Positions 31,255 through 44,004 of a stretch of 64,000 bases of DNA are shown here, in pieces. Each line of letters opens with the position of its first letter. Positions within the stretch are counted from its first letter, which is position 1. Under the pieces are notes generated by a model. It worked only from the letters and a program-made list of their open reading frames with translations, did no database searches and was not told where the DNA came from. Origin of the DNA: Oscillospiraceae bacterium (lineage in GTDB: Bacteria > Bacillota > Clostridia > Oscillospirales > Oscillospiraceae); NCBI GenBank assembly GCA_009783555.1, contig WRDH01000009.1, positions 1-64,000 of the forward strand, in the 5' to 3' direction. The position numbers were made by a program, and so were the translations under genes.

Positions 31255-32409
31255 ATGTCAAAATCAGTGGAAAAAATGGTTGCGGACACTTTTTTGAATA
31301 TTGCGACAGCTTTGGAAACGGGGTCGTTCGGACAAGCAAAGATTGTTTTAACCGGTCTCGGCAGCGAGCATGGTGAAGATAACATGATTCAAGGTGCAGC
31401 AATGGCAGCAAAAAAAGGAGTTCATGTCATCTATATAGGCACAAAAGAGCATGACGGGGTAAAAACTATATCAACCGATTGCGAAAAAGAAGCGCATGAT
31501 ATCATGGAAAAAATGCTGCAAAGCGGCGAAGCCGACGGTGCAGTTACTATGCATTATCTTTTCCCGATAGGCGTATCAACTGTCGGTCGTGTGCTGACTC
31601 CGGGGCAGGGTAAAGCTATGTATATAGCGACCACAACCGGAACATCCTCGACAGACCGTGTTGAAGGGATGGTAAAAAATGCGCTGTACGGGATTATAAC
31701 GGCAAAAGCCTGTGGTGTCAAAAACCCGACCGTAGGTATTCTGAATGTCGATGGTGCACAAAAAACCGAAATGATACTAAAGGAGCTGCAAAAGAACGGA
31801 TATTATATTACGTTTGCCGAATCCGGCAGGTCTGATGGCGGAAGCATTATGCGCGGAAATGACATGCTTGCAGGTGCTTGTGACGTTCTTGTAACAGACC
31901 CGTTGACAGGCAACATTATCATGAAAACAATGAGCTCATTTACAACAGGAGGCAGCTATGAATCTCTTGGCTGGGGCTACGGACCGGGAATAGGGCAGGG
32001 CTACGACAGACTGGTGCTGATTTTATCCAGAGCATCGGGTGCACCGGTGGTCGCAGGTGCAATAGAGTATGCAGCGGAGCTTGCCAAAGGTCATTATAAA
32101 GATGTAACGGCAAAAGAATTTGCCGCCGCCGAAAAAGCAAAGCTAAAACCAACACTTGAAGCCCAACGCGCGTCTGCTTCTTCGGGAGGCGGCAGCGCAC
32201 CGGTTAAAGAACCGCTAAAAGAGCCTGTCACAGCAGAAATCTCAGGCATCGAAATAACAGACCTGGACGACGCCGTTGCCGCACTCTGGGGTGAAAACAT
32301 TTACGCTCAAAGCGGCATGGGCTGCACAGGTCCGGTTGTAATGGTCAACGAAGGCAAGCTGAAGCAAGCTGAGGATATTCTTGCAGGTAAAGGGTTTATA
32401 GAAGGTTAA
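31255..32409 (+). CDS. grdD: Glycine reductase complex C, alpha subunit
   Basis: The 384-residue smaller subunit of component C, related to phosphate acetyltransferase/PlsX-type folds: KIVLTGLGSEHGEDN, TVGILNVDGAQKTEMI, GNDMLAGACDVLVTDPLTGNI. In the family an active-site Cys accepts the acetyl group. AGAGGGG lies 8 bases before the ATG at 31255; an earlier GTG at 31246 lies inside that site. The tail has a low-complexity Pro/Ser/Glu linker (residues about 305-330), then a conserved end with SGMGCTGPVVMV. It is the last recognised grd gene. Confidence 0.95.
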   Translation: MSKSVEKMVADTFLNIATALETGSFGQAKIVLTGLGSEHGEDNMIQGAAMAAKKGVHVIYIGTKEHDGVKTISTDCEKEAHDIMEKMLQSGEADGAVTMHYLFPIGVSTVGRVLTPGQGKAMYIATTTGTSSTDRVEGMVKNALYGIITAKACGVKNPTVGILNVDGAQKTEMILKELQKNGYYITFAESGRSDGGSIMRGNDMLAGACDVLVTDPLTGNIIMKTMSSFTTGGSYESLGWGYGPGIGQGYDRLVLILSRASGAPVVAGAIEYAAELAKGHYKDVTAKEFAAAEKAKLKPTLEAQRASASSGGGSAPVKEPLKEPVTAEISGIEITDLDDAVAALWGENIYAQSGMGCTGPVVMVNEGKLKQAEDILAGKGFIEG

Positions 32410-32443
32410 ACATTTAAATTTTATTATTTGCGCAACTTTAACA

Positions 32444-32570
32444 GTGTGGCTTGGGTGCTATATTTTATAGTTCCGTCAAGCGTAGCCACGGACGGTGGAG
32501 CGTCCGACAGTGTAAACAAGGATGTTTACTCTGGCGGTAGGAACTAGAAAATATAGCACCCAAGTCACAC
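32444..32570. repeat. 127-bp long-hairpin element downstream of grdD
   Basis: Two 31-base inverted arms (32444-32474, 32540-32570) with two mismatches, the core being GGGTGCTATATTTT. Inside are CGGAC/GTCCG (32489-32505) and GTAAAC/GTTTAC (32512-32528). TGCGCA flanks both arms and could extend the stem. There is no reading frame. It could be a MITE, a transcript 3'-end stabiliser of the grd operon or a structured RNA; there is no clear U run for a simple terminator. Confidence 0.75.
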
Positions 32571-32612
32571 TGCGCACAAACTAACATAGAACATAAATCT
32601 TGGAGGTAGTTA

Positions 32613-33464
32613 ATGAAAAAGAACAGTTTTCCACGTACGGAAGTTGCCGGGATATCACTTCCGCGTATGCTTATCGGGACTAACTGGATATTAGGGTGGA
32701 GTCATCGCTCGCCGGCGGCTGATGAAATGATCAATACCCGCAACAGAAATAAAGAAGCTATAGCCGATATAATCGAAGTATTCCTGTCGCATGACATTGA
32801 TGCAGTTATGGCACCGGTTGCTCAAAATCCTGTAGTCGCAGACGGAGCCAAGCTAGCAGAAGACCGCACCGGAAAGCGAGTCATTCTAATAGATACTCCA
32901 ATTATCAATGTTGACGACACGACGGATGCACGGCGAGAGGCAGAGGCGACAATAAAAAGCAGCCGTGAAATCGGTGCAGCGTTTTGTATGCCTCATCATA
33001 GCTCCGTTGAGCAGTTAGTTAACAAAAATAAAGGTGTTATTGAGCGATTACCTGATTATACAAGCATGATTAGAGCAAACGGAATGATACCGGGATTGTC
33101 GGCTCATATGCCTGAGCTGATTGTTTATTCGGATGAACAAGGCTATGACGTTGAGACATATATCCAGATATATAACTGCATGGGTTACATGATGCAGGTT
33201 GAGATTGAGTATATACACAAGGTTATATGGAATGCAAAAAAGCCTGTTATGACAATAAAATCGATGGCTGCGGGACGTGTTACACCGTTCGTCGGTCTTT
33301 CGTTTTCATTTGCCACACTTCGCCCCTGTGACATGGTGACTGTGGGATGTTTTACTCCCGATGAGGCTCGAGAAGATATAGAAATAGGACTGGCGGCACT
33401 GGAACGCCGTGCACCGGATTTAGATGGCAGAAGCAGCCCGAACAAAACAGCAGCAATGGGTTAG
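32613..33464 (+). CDS. Conserved TIM-barrel-like protein of unknown function
   Basis: 283 residues; opens with ISLPRMLIGTNWILGWSHRSPA and alternates short hydrophobic strands and helices (DAVMAPVAQNP, VILIDTP, IGAAFCMPHH, AKKPVMTIKSMAAGRVTPFVGL, DMVTVGCFTPDEA), the look of a TIM barrel related to aldo-keto-reductase or PEP-hydrolase-like families. I recognise it as a conserved family of anaerobes but cannot name a reaction. GGAGG precedes the ATG. It lies downstream of grdD on the same strand beyond the palindromic element, so co-transcription with glycine reductase is possible but unproven. Confidence 0.6.
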   Translation: MKKNSFPRTEVAGISLPRMLIGTNWILGWSHRSPAADEMINTRNRNKEAIADIIEVFLSHDIDAVMAPVAQNPVVADGAKLAEDRTGKRVILIDTPIINVDDTTDARREAEATIKSSREIGAAFCMPHHSSVEQLVNKNKGVIERLPDYTSMIRANGMIPGLSAHMPELIVYSDEQGYDVETYIQIYNCMGYMMQVEIEYIHKVIWNAKKPVMTIKSMAAGRVTPFVGLSFSFATLRPCDMVTVGCFTPDEAREDIEIGLAALERRAPDLDGRSSPNKTAAMG

Positions 33465-33526
33465 GGCAAGGCAGATGAACCGTCCCCCTGTCCTGAAGAG
33501 AGAGTAAATAGAGAGGAAAGAAAACT

Positions 33527-35023
33527 ATGACAAAACAACAAGCACTTGAGTTAATCTTTGAAAAGAACGAAGCAATGCGTTCACTTGGTATGGCAGGCTC
33601 GCTTATGCATTGGGATGCAGCGACATTGGGTGTTCCCGAAAAGTCACTTTCCGCAAGGGGTGCGACCATGGGCTGGCTGAGCGGAGAAGGTTTTCGCCGC
33701 TTTATAGCACCCGACACATTGGAAGCCATTGAAACACTGGAAGCCGTCAGCAGCGAGCTTAACGCGATGGAGAGTGCGATGGTTCGTGAATTGGGGAAAG
33801 ACTACAGAAAACTCAAAGCGGTTCCGCCTGAAGAATTTCAAAAGTTCAGCGCACTGGTAACAGAAGCGGAGTCGGTATGGGAAAAAGCACGGGATAAACG
33901 CGATTATGAAATGATACGCCCGTACTATGAGAAAATATTTGATTACCAGCGCCGTCTTTGTGATTGGTACGGATATGAAAAGCATCCCTATGACGCATTG
34001 CTTGATGACTACGAAAAAGGCGCGACTGTAGAAATGCTTGACAGCTTCTTTAGTCCGCTGAGAGAAAAAATAGTACCGCTTCTTAAGGAAATAGTAAAAA
34101 CGGGGAAACAACCCAAAGAAGTTAAGGGGTCGTTTGACGTTTTAAAACAAAGAGAACTGATGCCATGGCTTGCTGAATTTACAGGCTTCGACCTTACGCG
34201 CGGCAAGGTAGGAGAGGTCGAGCACCCGTTTTGCACCACGATTAGCCGCAATGATGTCCGTATTACAACAAAGTATCATGAGGATAATTTGGCTTCCGCT
34301 CTATATTCAATTATCCATGAATGCGGTCATGCCATTTACGAGCAGAATATGTGTGAGGACATGGAGCGTTACAATCTGTCAGATTGTGCTTCGATGGGGA
34401 TGCATGAAAGCCAATCGAGGCTGTACGAAAATATGATATGCAGAAGCCGTGAGTTTGCAGGATTGATCCTCCCGAGGCTGCGGGAGAAATTTGATTTCTT
34501 TACGGATTGGGATGAGGATATGCTGTATCGTGCAATAAACATCGCCCGTCCTTCATTAATTCGCATCGAAGCAGATGAGCTTACTTACAGTTTACACATC
34601 ATGGTAAGGTATGAATTGGAAAAAGCCCTGATAACAGGAGATATAAAAGTTGCTGATTTGCCGGAGCTGTGGGCTGATAAATATGAAGAGATAATTGGTA
34701 TACGCCCCGCTAACCTCGCAGAAGGAGTTCTGCAGGATACACATTGGGGTATAGGTGCAGTCGGTTATTTCCCGTCGTATTCGGTTGGTACAGCATATGG
34801 CGCGCAAATGATGCATAAAATGAAGCAAAGCATTGATGTCGGAGCGGCAATAACAAAAGGTGACATTTCTCCGGTAACGAGCTGGCTGAAAACAAATGTC
34901 CACGAAATAGGAGCATTGCTGCTCCCTGATGATCTATTGATGCATGCAACAGGGGAGTCGTTTAATCCCAATTATTATGCGGACTATTTAAGTGAGAAGT
35001 TTACGGACTTGTATTTGAAGTAG
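33527..35023 (+). CDS. Metallocarboxypeptidase, peptidase family M32
   Basis: A 498-residue carboxypeptidase Taq-type enzyme that removes C-terminal residues from peptides. IIHECGHAIYEQN supplies the HExxH zinc ligands, SMGMHESQSRLYENM the downstream Glu ligand, and IRIEADELTYSLHIMVRYELE, WGIGAVGYFPSYSVG and the C-terminal helices are typical. The length is standard and there is no signal peptide, so it is cytoplasmic. GAGAGGAAAG precedes the ATG. It probably recycles peptides to amino acids, consistent with amino-acid fermentation. The short gap upstream carries a GAACCGTCCCCCTGTC repeat (33477-33492). Confidence 0.93.
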   Translation: MTKQQALELIFEKNEAMRSLGMAGSLMHWDAATLGVPEKSLSARGATMGWLSGEGFRRFIAPDTLEAIETLEAVSSELNAMESAMVRELGKDYRKLKAVPPEEFQKFSALVTEAESVWEKARDKRDYEMIRPYYEKIFDYQRRLCDWYGYEKHPYDALLDDYEKGATVEMLDSFFSPLREKIVPLLKEIVKTGKQPKEVKGSFDVLKQRELMPWLAEFTGFDLTRGKVGEVEHPFCTTISRNDVRITTKYHEDNLASALYSIIHECGHAIYEQNMCEDMERYNLSDCASMGMHESQSRLYENMICRSREFAGLILPRLREKFDFFTDWDEDMLYRAINIARPSLIRIEADELTYSLHIMVRYELEKALITGDIKVADLPELWADKYEEIIGIRPANLAEGVLQDTHWGIGAVGYFPSYSVGTAYGAQMMHKMKQSIDVGAAITKGDISPVTSWLKTNVHEIGALLLPDDLLMHATGESFNPNYYADYLSEKFTDLYLK

Positions 35024-35065
35024 TTATTTGTGTGTGCAAGAATCTAACAGGAGTAGTTTAATTTA

Positions 35066-35848
35066 ATGAACATTATTCTTATGAGTGTGCTGGCAGGTGT
35101 GGTCGGTATGGGGCTCGGCGGTGTACTGACCGCTTTGTTTGGAAGCAAGAATGATAAAATTATCAGTATCTTTTTATCGTTCTCCGGCGGTGTGATGATT
35201 AGTATTTCGTTTGTGGAGCTTATTCCGGAAGCACTTGAGTTGTCGAATGTTATGGTTTTGGTAATAGGACTATTTGCAGGAGCAGTATTAGTATGGGCAC
35301 TTCACTACCTGATGGACAATATCTCACGGTCGGGAGGGAAGTCAAAGATGCATGAAACATTTGCGGAGTTTTTTCACTCGGATGATGTTATATCAAAAAA
35401 ATCAAAAATGCTGCGATCGGGGCTGATCATGCTTTTTGCAATCGGTCTGCACAATGTACCTGAAGGTTTGGCAATGGGTGCTGCCGGTAACTATGATGCA
35501 AGACTCGGACTGACACTGGCTATCATTATCGGCTTACACAATATCCCTGAAGGAATGGCAGTATCGGCTCCGCTGATGTTGGGTGGTTTGTCAAAACTAA
35601 AGGCGATATCAATCACATTGATCGCAGGGGCAACAACGGTTTTGGGTGCAGTAATAGGTGTAATTCTGGGAAGTATTTCTGATATAGCAGTCGCTCTCTC
35701 GTTTGGTGCTGCTGCCGGTGCAATGCTGTATGTTGTGCTGGGAGAAATAATACCGCAGTCAATAGTAATGAGTAAAGACCGCATACCGACGATTTTCGCA
35801 TTTCTGGGCCTTGTTGTCGGTACGGCGTTCACAGTAGTGCTGCATTAG
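35066..35848 (+). CDS. ZIP family divalent metal transporter
   Basis: 260 residues with about eight hydrophobic segments. The signature helices are [16 protein letters not shown] and [15 protein letters not shown], with HNxPEG metal-binding motifs in TM4 and TM5, and [10 protein letters not shown] in TM2. It resembles ZupT/GufA-type importers of Zn, Fe or Mn. A cytoplasmic loop with His ([14 protein letters not shown]) follows TM3. It lies 34 bases before katG, a heme enzyme, so iron or manganese supply is a reasonable guess. AGGAG lies 13 bases before the ATG. Confidence 0.92.
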   Translation: MNIILMSVLAGVVGMGLGGVLTALFGSKNDKIISIFLSFSGGVMISISFVELIPEALELSNVMVLVIGLFAGAVLVWALHYLMDNISRSGGKSKMHETFAEFFHSDDVISKKSKMLRSGLIMLFAIGLHNVPEGLAMGAAGNYDARLGLTLAIIIGLHNIPEGMAVSAPLMLGGLSKLKAISITLIAGATTVLGAVIGVILGSISDIAVALSFGAAAGAMLYVVLGEIIPQSIVMSKDRIPTIFAFLGLVVGTAFTVVLH

Positions 35849-35882
35849 TTTAAGTACAAGTAAATTTTTGGAGGGATATAGT

Positions 35883-38117
35883 ATGAGCAACGAGTCAAAG
35901 TGCCCCGTAACGGGTAATATTAGAAGACCGGATTTCACAAAGGGAACCACTAACAGGGATTGGTGGCCGGATCAGCTTGACCTTAGTGTTTTGCATCAGA
36001 ATTCAGTTTTGAGCAATCCTATGGGCAGCAATTTTAATTACATTGAAGAGTTTAATAAGCTTGATCTGCAAGCACTAAAAAAAGATTTGATTACGGTTAT
36101 GACCGATTCACAAGATTGGTGGCCTGCCGACTACGGAAACTATGGTCCGTTTTTTATCAGAATGGCATGGCATAGCGCAGGCACATACCGCGCAATGGAC
36201 GGACGGGGCGGAGCAAGAGACGGCACTCAACGCTTTGCACCGCTCAACAGTTGGCCTGACAATGTAAATTTAGATAAAGCCAGAAGATTATTATGGCCGG
36301 TGAAGAAAAAGTACGGCAGTCAAATCTCATGGGCAGATTTGATGATATATGCCGGCAACTGTGCGATTGAGTTCATGGGAGGACCGCTTATCGGGTTTGC
36401 CGGAGGTCGTGAGGATGTTTGGGAACCGCAGGAGGATATTTACTGGGGTTCAGAAACCACATGGCTGGAAGACGATGAGAGATATGGCGAGAAAAGGCAA
36501 CTCGACAGTCCTCTTGCAGCTGTGCAGATGGGTTTGATATATGTTAATCCTGAAGGTCCGGACGGTCAGCCGATACCTGCGGAATCAGCAAAAGACGTCA
36601 GGGAAACCTTCAGTAGAATGTCAATGAACGATGAAGAAACCGTTGCACTCATTGCCGGTGGGCATACATTTGGGAAAGCGCATGGTGCTGCACCTGCCAC
36701 TCATGTCGGACCTGAACCTGAAGGTGCGCCAATCGAGCAACAGGGGCTAGGTTGGAAAAGTGACTTTGGTACAGGTAACGCAGGTGATACAATCGGAAGC
36801 GGAATTGAAGGAGCATGGAAACCAAATCCGACAAAATGGGATATGGGTTATCTTAAAGTCATGCTCAAATACGAGTGGGAGCTTCTGAAAAGCCCTGCGG
36901 GCGCATATATCTGGCTGGCAAAGGATGTTGATGATGAGGATATGGTGGTTGACGCGTTTGACCCGACAAAAAAACATCGTCCGATGATGACTACAGCCGA
37001 TTTATCGATCAAGTTTGACCCGGTATATGAGAAAATTGCACAGGATTATTTAGCAAACCCGGACAAGTTTGCAAAAGCTTTTGCAAGAGCCTGGTTTAAG
37101 CTGACCCATAAAGACATGGGACCGTCTACGTTATATCAAGGAGCAGAAATTCCAAAGGAAGAATTTATATGGCAAGATCCAATTCCTGTGTTCAAAGATT
37201 ATGTTTTAACGGAATTAGGTATTGAAAAGCTCAAAAAAATAATTACAAGCTCGGGTTTAACTGTGTCTGAGTTAGTTAGTACGGCATGGGCAAGCGCAGC
37301 GACTTTTAGAGGTTCTGACAAACGCGGCGGAGCCAATGGGGCACGCATCAGGCTTGAACCGCAGATTTCATGGGAAGTAAACCAACCTGAAAAACTCAAA
37401 TTGGTTCTTAATAAATATGAGGATATCAAAAAAGAGTTTGAATCAACCGGCGGTAAGGTTTCGATGGCAGATTTAATAATCCTGGGCGGTGCGGTCGGGA
37501 TAGAAAAAGCAGCAGAAAAAGCCGGAGTCGAAATTAATGTGCCATTTACGGCGGGACGCTTCGATACAACACAGGAATTAACCGATGTTCACTCCTTCAA
37601 AGTTCTCGAACCTATCTATGACGGTTTTAGGAATTATCTGAAACGTTCTTTCACGACTGAACCTGAAAAACTGCTGATTGACAAAGCTCAGCTTTTAACC
37701 TTGACGGCACCGGAAATGACGGTATTGGTTGGTGGCTTAAGAGTGCTGGGAAACAACTACTGTGATTGTGAGAAACCGGGAGAAGCATGCACTTGCACCT
37801 GTGGATTATTTACGGAAAACTTCGAAACACTATCAAATGATTTCTTTGTAAATCTGCTTGATATGGAGACAGAATGGAAGGCCACAGAAAATAAAAATAT
37901 TTTCAACGGTGTCTGCAGAAAAACCGGCAAACAAAAATGGACAGCAACTCGAGTTGACCTTGTGTTTGGCTCTAACTCACAGCTTCGCGCCATTGCGGAG
38001 GTTTATGCAAGTGACGATGCACAAGATAAGTTTTTTAACGACTTCATCGCAGCATGGAACATAGTTATGAATGCTGACAGATTTGACCTTTTTGATCGAT
38101 TTGATTTATTGCGATAA
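35883..38117 (+). CDS. katG: Catalase-peroxidase with a Cys-rich insert in the C-terminal domain
   Basis: A 744-residue heme enzyme that breaks down hydrogen peroxide. Distal residues R93, W96 and H97 lie in [11 protein letters not shown]. The Met-Tyr-Trp cross-link partners are W96, Y220 (LIYVNPEGP) and the Met of SRMSMND, and the proximal His is in AGGHTFGK. The start is the ATG at 35883, 7 bases after GGAGGG. Where other KatGs have about GANYGGSKHGVFTD, this one has [20 protein letters not shown] (Cys 627, 629, 636, 638, 640), an unusual cluster. The rest of the C-terminal domain looks normal. Likely an oxygen-defence enzyme of an anaerobe. Confidence 0.95.
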   Translation: MSNESKCPVTGNIRRPDFTKGTTNRDWWPDQLDLSVLHQNSVLSNPMGSNFNYIEEFNKLDLQALKKDLITVMTDSQDWWPADYGNYGPFFIRMAWHSAGTYRAMDGRGGARDGTQRFAPLNSWPDNVNLDKARRLLWPVKKKYGSQISWADLMIYAGNCAIEFMGGPLIGFAGGREDVWEPQEDIYWGSETTWLEDDERYGEKRQLDSPLAAVQMGLIYVNPEGPDGQPIPAESAKDVRETFSRMSMNDEETVALIAGGHTFGKAHGAAPATHVGPEPEGAPIEQQGLGWKSDFGTGNAGDTIGSGIEGAWKPNPTKWDMGYLKVMLKYEWELLKSPAGAYIWLAKDVDDEDMVVDAFDPTKKHRPMMTTADLSIKFDPVYEKIAQDYLANPDKFAKAFARAWFKLTHKDMGPSTLYQGAEIPKEEFIWQDPIPVFKDYVLTELGIEKLKKIITSSGLTVSELVSTAWASAATFRGSDKRGGANGARIRLEPQISWEVNQPEKLKLVLNKYEDIKKEFESTGGKVSMADLIILGGAVGIEKAAEKAGVEINVPFTAGRFDTTQELTDVHSFKVLEPIYDGFRNYLKRSFTTEPEKLLIDKAQLLTLTAPEMTVLVGGLRVLGNNYCDCEKPGEACTCTCGLFTENFETLSNDFFVNLLDMETEWKATENKNIFNGVCRKTGKQKWTATRVDLVFGSNSQLRAIAEVYASDDAQDKFFNDFIAAWNIVMNADRFDLFDRFDLLR

Positions 38118-38118
38118 A

Positions 38119-38592
38119 ATGGAAAGTATAAGCAGTACAAATGATAATGATCGTGATGAGCGGAAGAACAATCCTTCCGCTCACCGTTCTGCAAACAATC
38201 TGTTTAGGTTTCTTTATATCGCATGCGGTGTCGTTTTCTTCGGTCTTGGAATAGCCGGGACTGTGCTGCCGTTGCTCCCGACCACACCACTGATAGTCTT
38301 AGCTGCGGTGTGTTTTGGAAAAAGCTCACAAAGGCTTCATAAATGGTGTATTTCAACAAGATTTTATAAGGACAACGTCGAAAGCTTCGTGAAACAGAGG
38401 ACAATGACGGTGAAAGCAAAATTGTTTTTGCTTTCAACCGTCACATTGGTCATGGGTATAAGTTTTGCTGTGTTAACGATAACCAACGTTTGTGTAATAG
38501 TAAGAATCATATTGTCGATTATATGGCTGTGCCATGTGGTATATTTTGGGTTTGTATTGAAAACAAAAAAGGTGACGAGCGGAATCGGTTAA
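38119..38592 (+). CDS. DUF454 (YbaN-like) inner membrane protein
   Basis: 157 residues: a polar, Asn/Asp/Arg-rich first 27 residues, then FRFLYIACGVVFFGLGIAGTVLPLLPTTPLIVLAAVCFG, the DUF454 core with its LPLLPTTPFLLLA motif, and two more hydrophobic segments near 100-145. Function unknown. The start ATG at 38119 lies 1 base after the katG stop, without a clear ribosome site, so translation is probably coupled. An in-frame ATG at 38071 within katG is less likely. The last 4 bases overlap the converging GNAT gene. Confidence 0.82.
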   Translation: MESISSTNDNDRDERKNNPSAHRSANNLFRFLYIACGVVFFGLGIAGTVLPLLPTTPLIVLAAVCFGKSSQRLHKWCISTRFYKDNVESFVKQRTMTVKAKLFLLSTVTLVMGISFAVLTITNVCVIVRIILSIIWLCHVVYFGFVLKTKKVTSGIG

Positions 38593-39464
38593 GTAATAAT
38601 CTTCTCTCCCATGAAGTATTCCATGCAGACCTCATAGCCGATCCTGCGGTACATATCTGCTATATCTGTATATGTATAACACAGGTATGCATTGTGCAAA
38701 CCTATATCCTTTAAGTGTTTTGTGCCTAACGTGGTGAGAGTAGTTGCAATGCCTTTGCCTCTGTGTTTCTGCGCTGTTACCAGGCAGTCAAGGGTGCCGC
38801 TGTTGTCGTTTAACCCTTCCTCAAAATTGACCATAATCGCACCAACCACTTCATTGTCCGTTTCCGCAATTAATACAGGTGTAGTTGAATCATGTTTATA
38901 TATCACTTCGTCTTGATAATAACAAACAAATGATTCTTCGGCATCAAACACACAATTTACAGTACTATCAAGGTCACTTACATAAGCCCATCTGTATTTT
39001 ATTCCTTTTATCGTATCACCTATGGCGCAGTCATTGCAACAGAAACCATCAAGAGCCTGATGCATATCGATGCATCCGCTTTCACCCCATGAGTGCGTAT
39101 AACCGTACTTCAGGAAAAACCCTTGTGCGCTATTATTCATCGGGACACCCGGCATAATGAAATCTCTCCCTGCACCGAGATTAATTTTTGTAAAGCCTTT
39201 AGACTTTATATGCTTCTCGGATTGTAACAAAAGGCTCGCACCAATCCCTTGATTACGCGAAGACCTATCCACGCATAGCAAATATATTGTATCCTCGTTT
39301 ATTACGGAGACCCCAGTTAACTTGCTGCCGTCCCGCCTTTCAATGATGTGGTTGTCTTCATCGCTGAGAATGCTTGCTATAGCCCCATCACGCCTGATAA
39401 CATTTGGCAGATTTTCCCGAATCAGCTTAGTAATTTCGTTAACCAAAAGACCTTTTCCTCTCAT
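38589..39464 (-). CDS. Protein with two GNAT acetyltransferase domains
   Basis: 291 residues. The first GNAT domain (about 40-150) has LLCVDRSSRNQGIGASLLLQ, with the acetyl-CoA loop RNQGIG. The second (about 160-290) has LDCLVTAQKHRGKGIATTLT, with loop HRGKGI. Tandem GNAT proteins acetylate amines of small molecules or proteins; the substrate is unknown. An FCCNDCAIGD segment between the domains holds three Cys. The start may lie a few codons inside; no strong ribosome site was noted. Confidence 0.85.
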   Translation of the reverse strand: MRGKGLLVNEITKLIRENLPNVIRRDGAIASILSDEDNHIIERRDGSKLTGVSVINEDTIYLLCVDRSSRNQGIGASLLLQSEKHIKSKGFTKINLGAGRDFIMPGVPMNNSAQGFFLKYGYTHSWGESGCIDMHQALDGFCCNDCAIGDTIKGIKYRWAYVSDLDSTVNCVFDAEESFVCYYQDEVIYKHDSTTPVLIAETDNEVVGAIMVNFEEGLNDNSGTLDCLVTAQKHRGKGIATTLTTLGTKHLKDIGLHNAYLCYTYTDIADMYRRIGYEVCMEYFMGEKIIT

Positions 39465-39491
39465 AAATACTTTTTTCCGGGTGTAATTGCT

Positions 39492-43371
<3,880 letters not shown>

Positions 43372-43374
43372 AGC

Positions 43375-43824
43375 TTAACCTCGCAATCTTAAGTCATCCT
43401 TAATTTTCAACTTTCCATTTTCAATTTTTATACACCGCTTATTATCTCCAAGGTTTTCAATTTTAACCATAATGGTGTCGGGTGTAAATGCTCCGGGTAC
43501 TTTTTCGCTCCATTCCACTACGCATACACCGCCCCGATCCTGATAATCGTCCCATCCGATATCGAATAATTCGTTTTCATTTTCCAGACGATACATATCG
43601 AAATGAAACAGCGGTGTCTTACCCGGATACTCATTTACTATGGTGAAAGTAGGGCTGGACACATTCATTGTTATGCCAAACCCTTTTGCGATCCCCCGGG
43701 TAAAAGCGGTTTTTCCTGCACCCAAATCACCATAAAGCGCAACAACTGCACCCGGTTTGAGTATATGACCGAGTTTTTCCCCTTCAACAATAGTTTCGTT
43801 TTCGCTGTTTGTTTTGATTATCAT
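43375..43824 (-). CDS. tsaE: tRNA threonylcarbamoyladenosine biosynthesis ATPase TsaE
   Basis: A 149-residue P-loop ATPase that drives the t6A synthase: Walker A LYGDLGAGKTAFTRG, SSPTFTIVNEY, LFHFDMYRLENENELFDIG and CVVEWSEK. Start is the ATG at 43824, with GGGAG 5 bases upstream; longer frames reach back over the promoter. The final 20 residues (CIKIENGKLKIKDDLRLRG) come from a low-complexity GGAAAGTTGAAAATT-like sequence and are not family-conserved. It shares a divergent promoter region with the RodA/FtsW gene. Confidence 0.93.
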   Translation of the reverse strand: MIIKTNSENETIVEGEKLGHILKPGAVVALYGDLGAGKTAFTRGIAKGFGITMNVSSPTFTIVNEYPGKTPLFHFDMYRLENENELFDIGWDDYQDRGGVCVVEWSEKVPGAFTPDTIMVKIENLGDNKRCIKIENGKLKIKDDLRLRG

Positions 43825-43839
43825 AAAAACTCCCATACT

Positions 43840-43892
43840 TTTATACCATATTACAGGGCGAATTTGCAATAATCAATAAAAAATGGTATAAT
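43840..43892. promoter_or_regulatory. Divergent promoters sharing one palindromic -35 (TTGCAA)
   Basis: TTGCAA (43864-43869) reads the same on both strands. To the right, a 17-base spacer and TATAAT (43887-43892) serve the RodA/FtsW gene. To the left on the reverse strand, an 18-base spacer and TATAAA (43845-43840) serve tsaE. Both layouts are close to consensus. Confidence 0.55.
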
Positions 43893-43910
43893 GACAGCAC
43901 AGCAATAACC

Positions 43911-43944
43911 GGATTGCCGCGCCACTACGTGGCTCGCAATGACG
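43911..43944. repeat. Degenerate copy of the GTCATTGCGG repeat in the rodA leader
   Basis: GGATTGC, then GCCAC-TAC-GTGGC, then GCAATGACG: a palindrome with the same ends as the repeats at 3448, 29465 and 49248 but a different core. It lies in the roughly 105-base leader between the promoter and the RodA/FtsW ATG. Confidence 0.55.
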
Positions 43945-44004
43945 GGAGCGAGTGACATCCGAGCTGTAACACACTCTGCATTCTAATTTAGGTGTACATT
44001 TATT

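Noticed and set aside
43870-44004. Coding sequence before the RodA/FtsW gene
   Set aside because: The region is a promoter plus a palindromic repeat and has no plausible frame.
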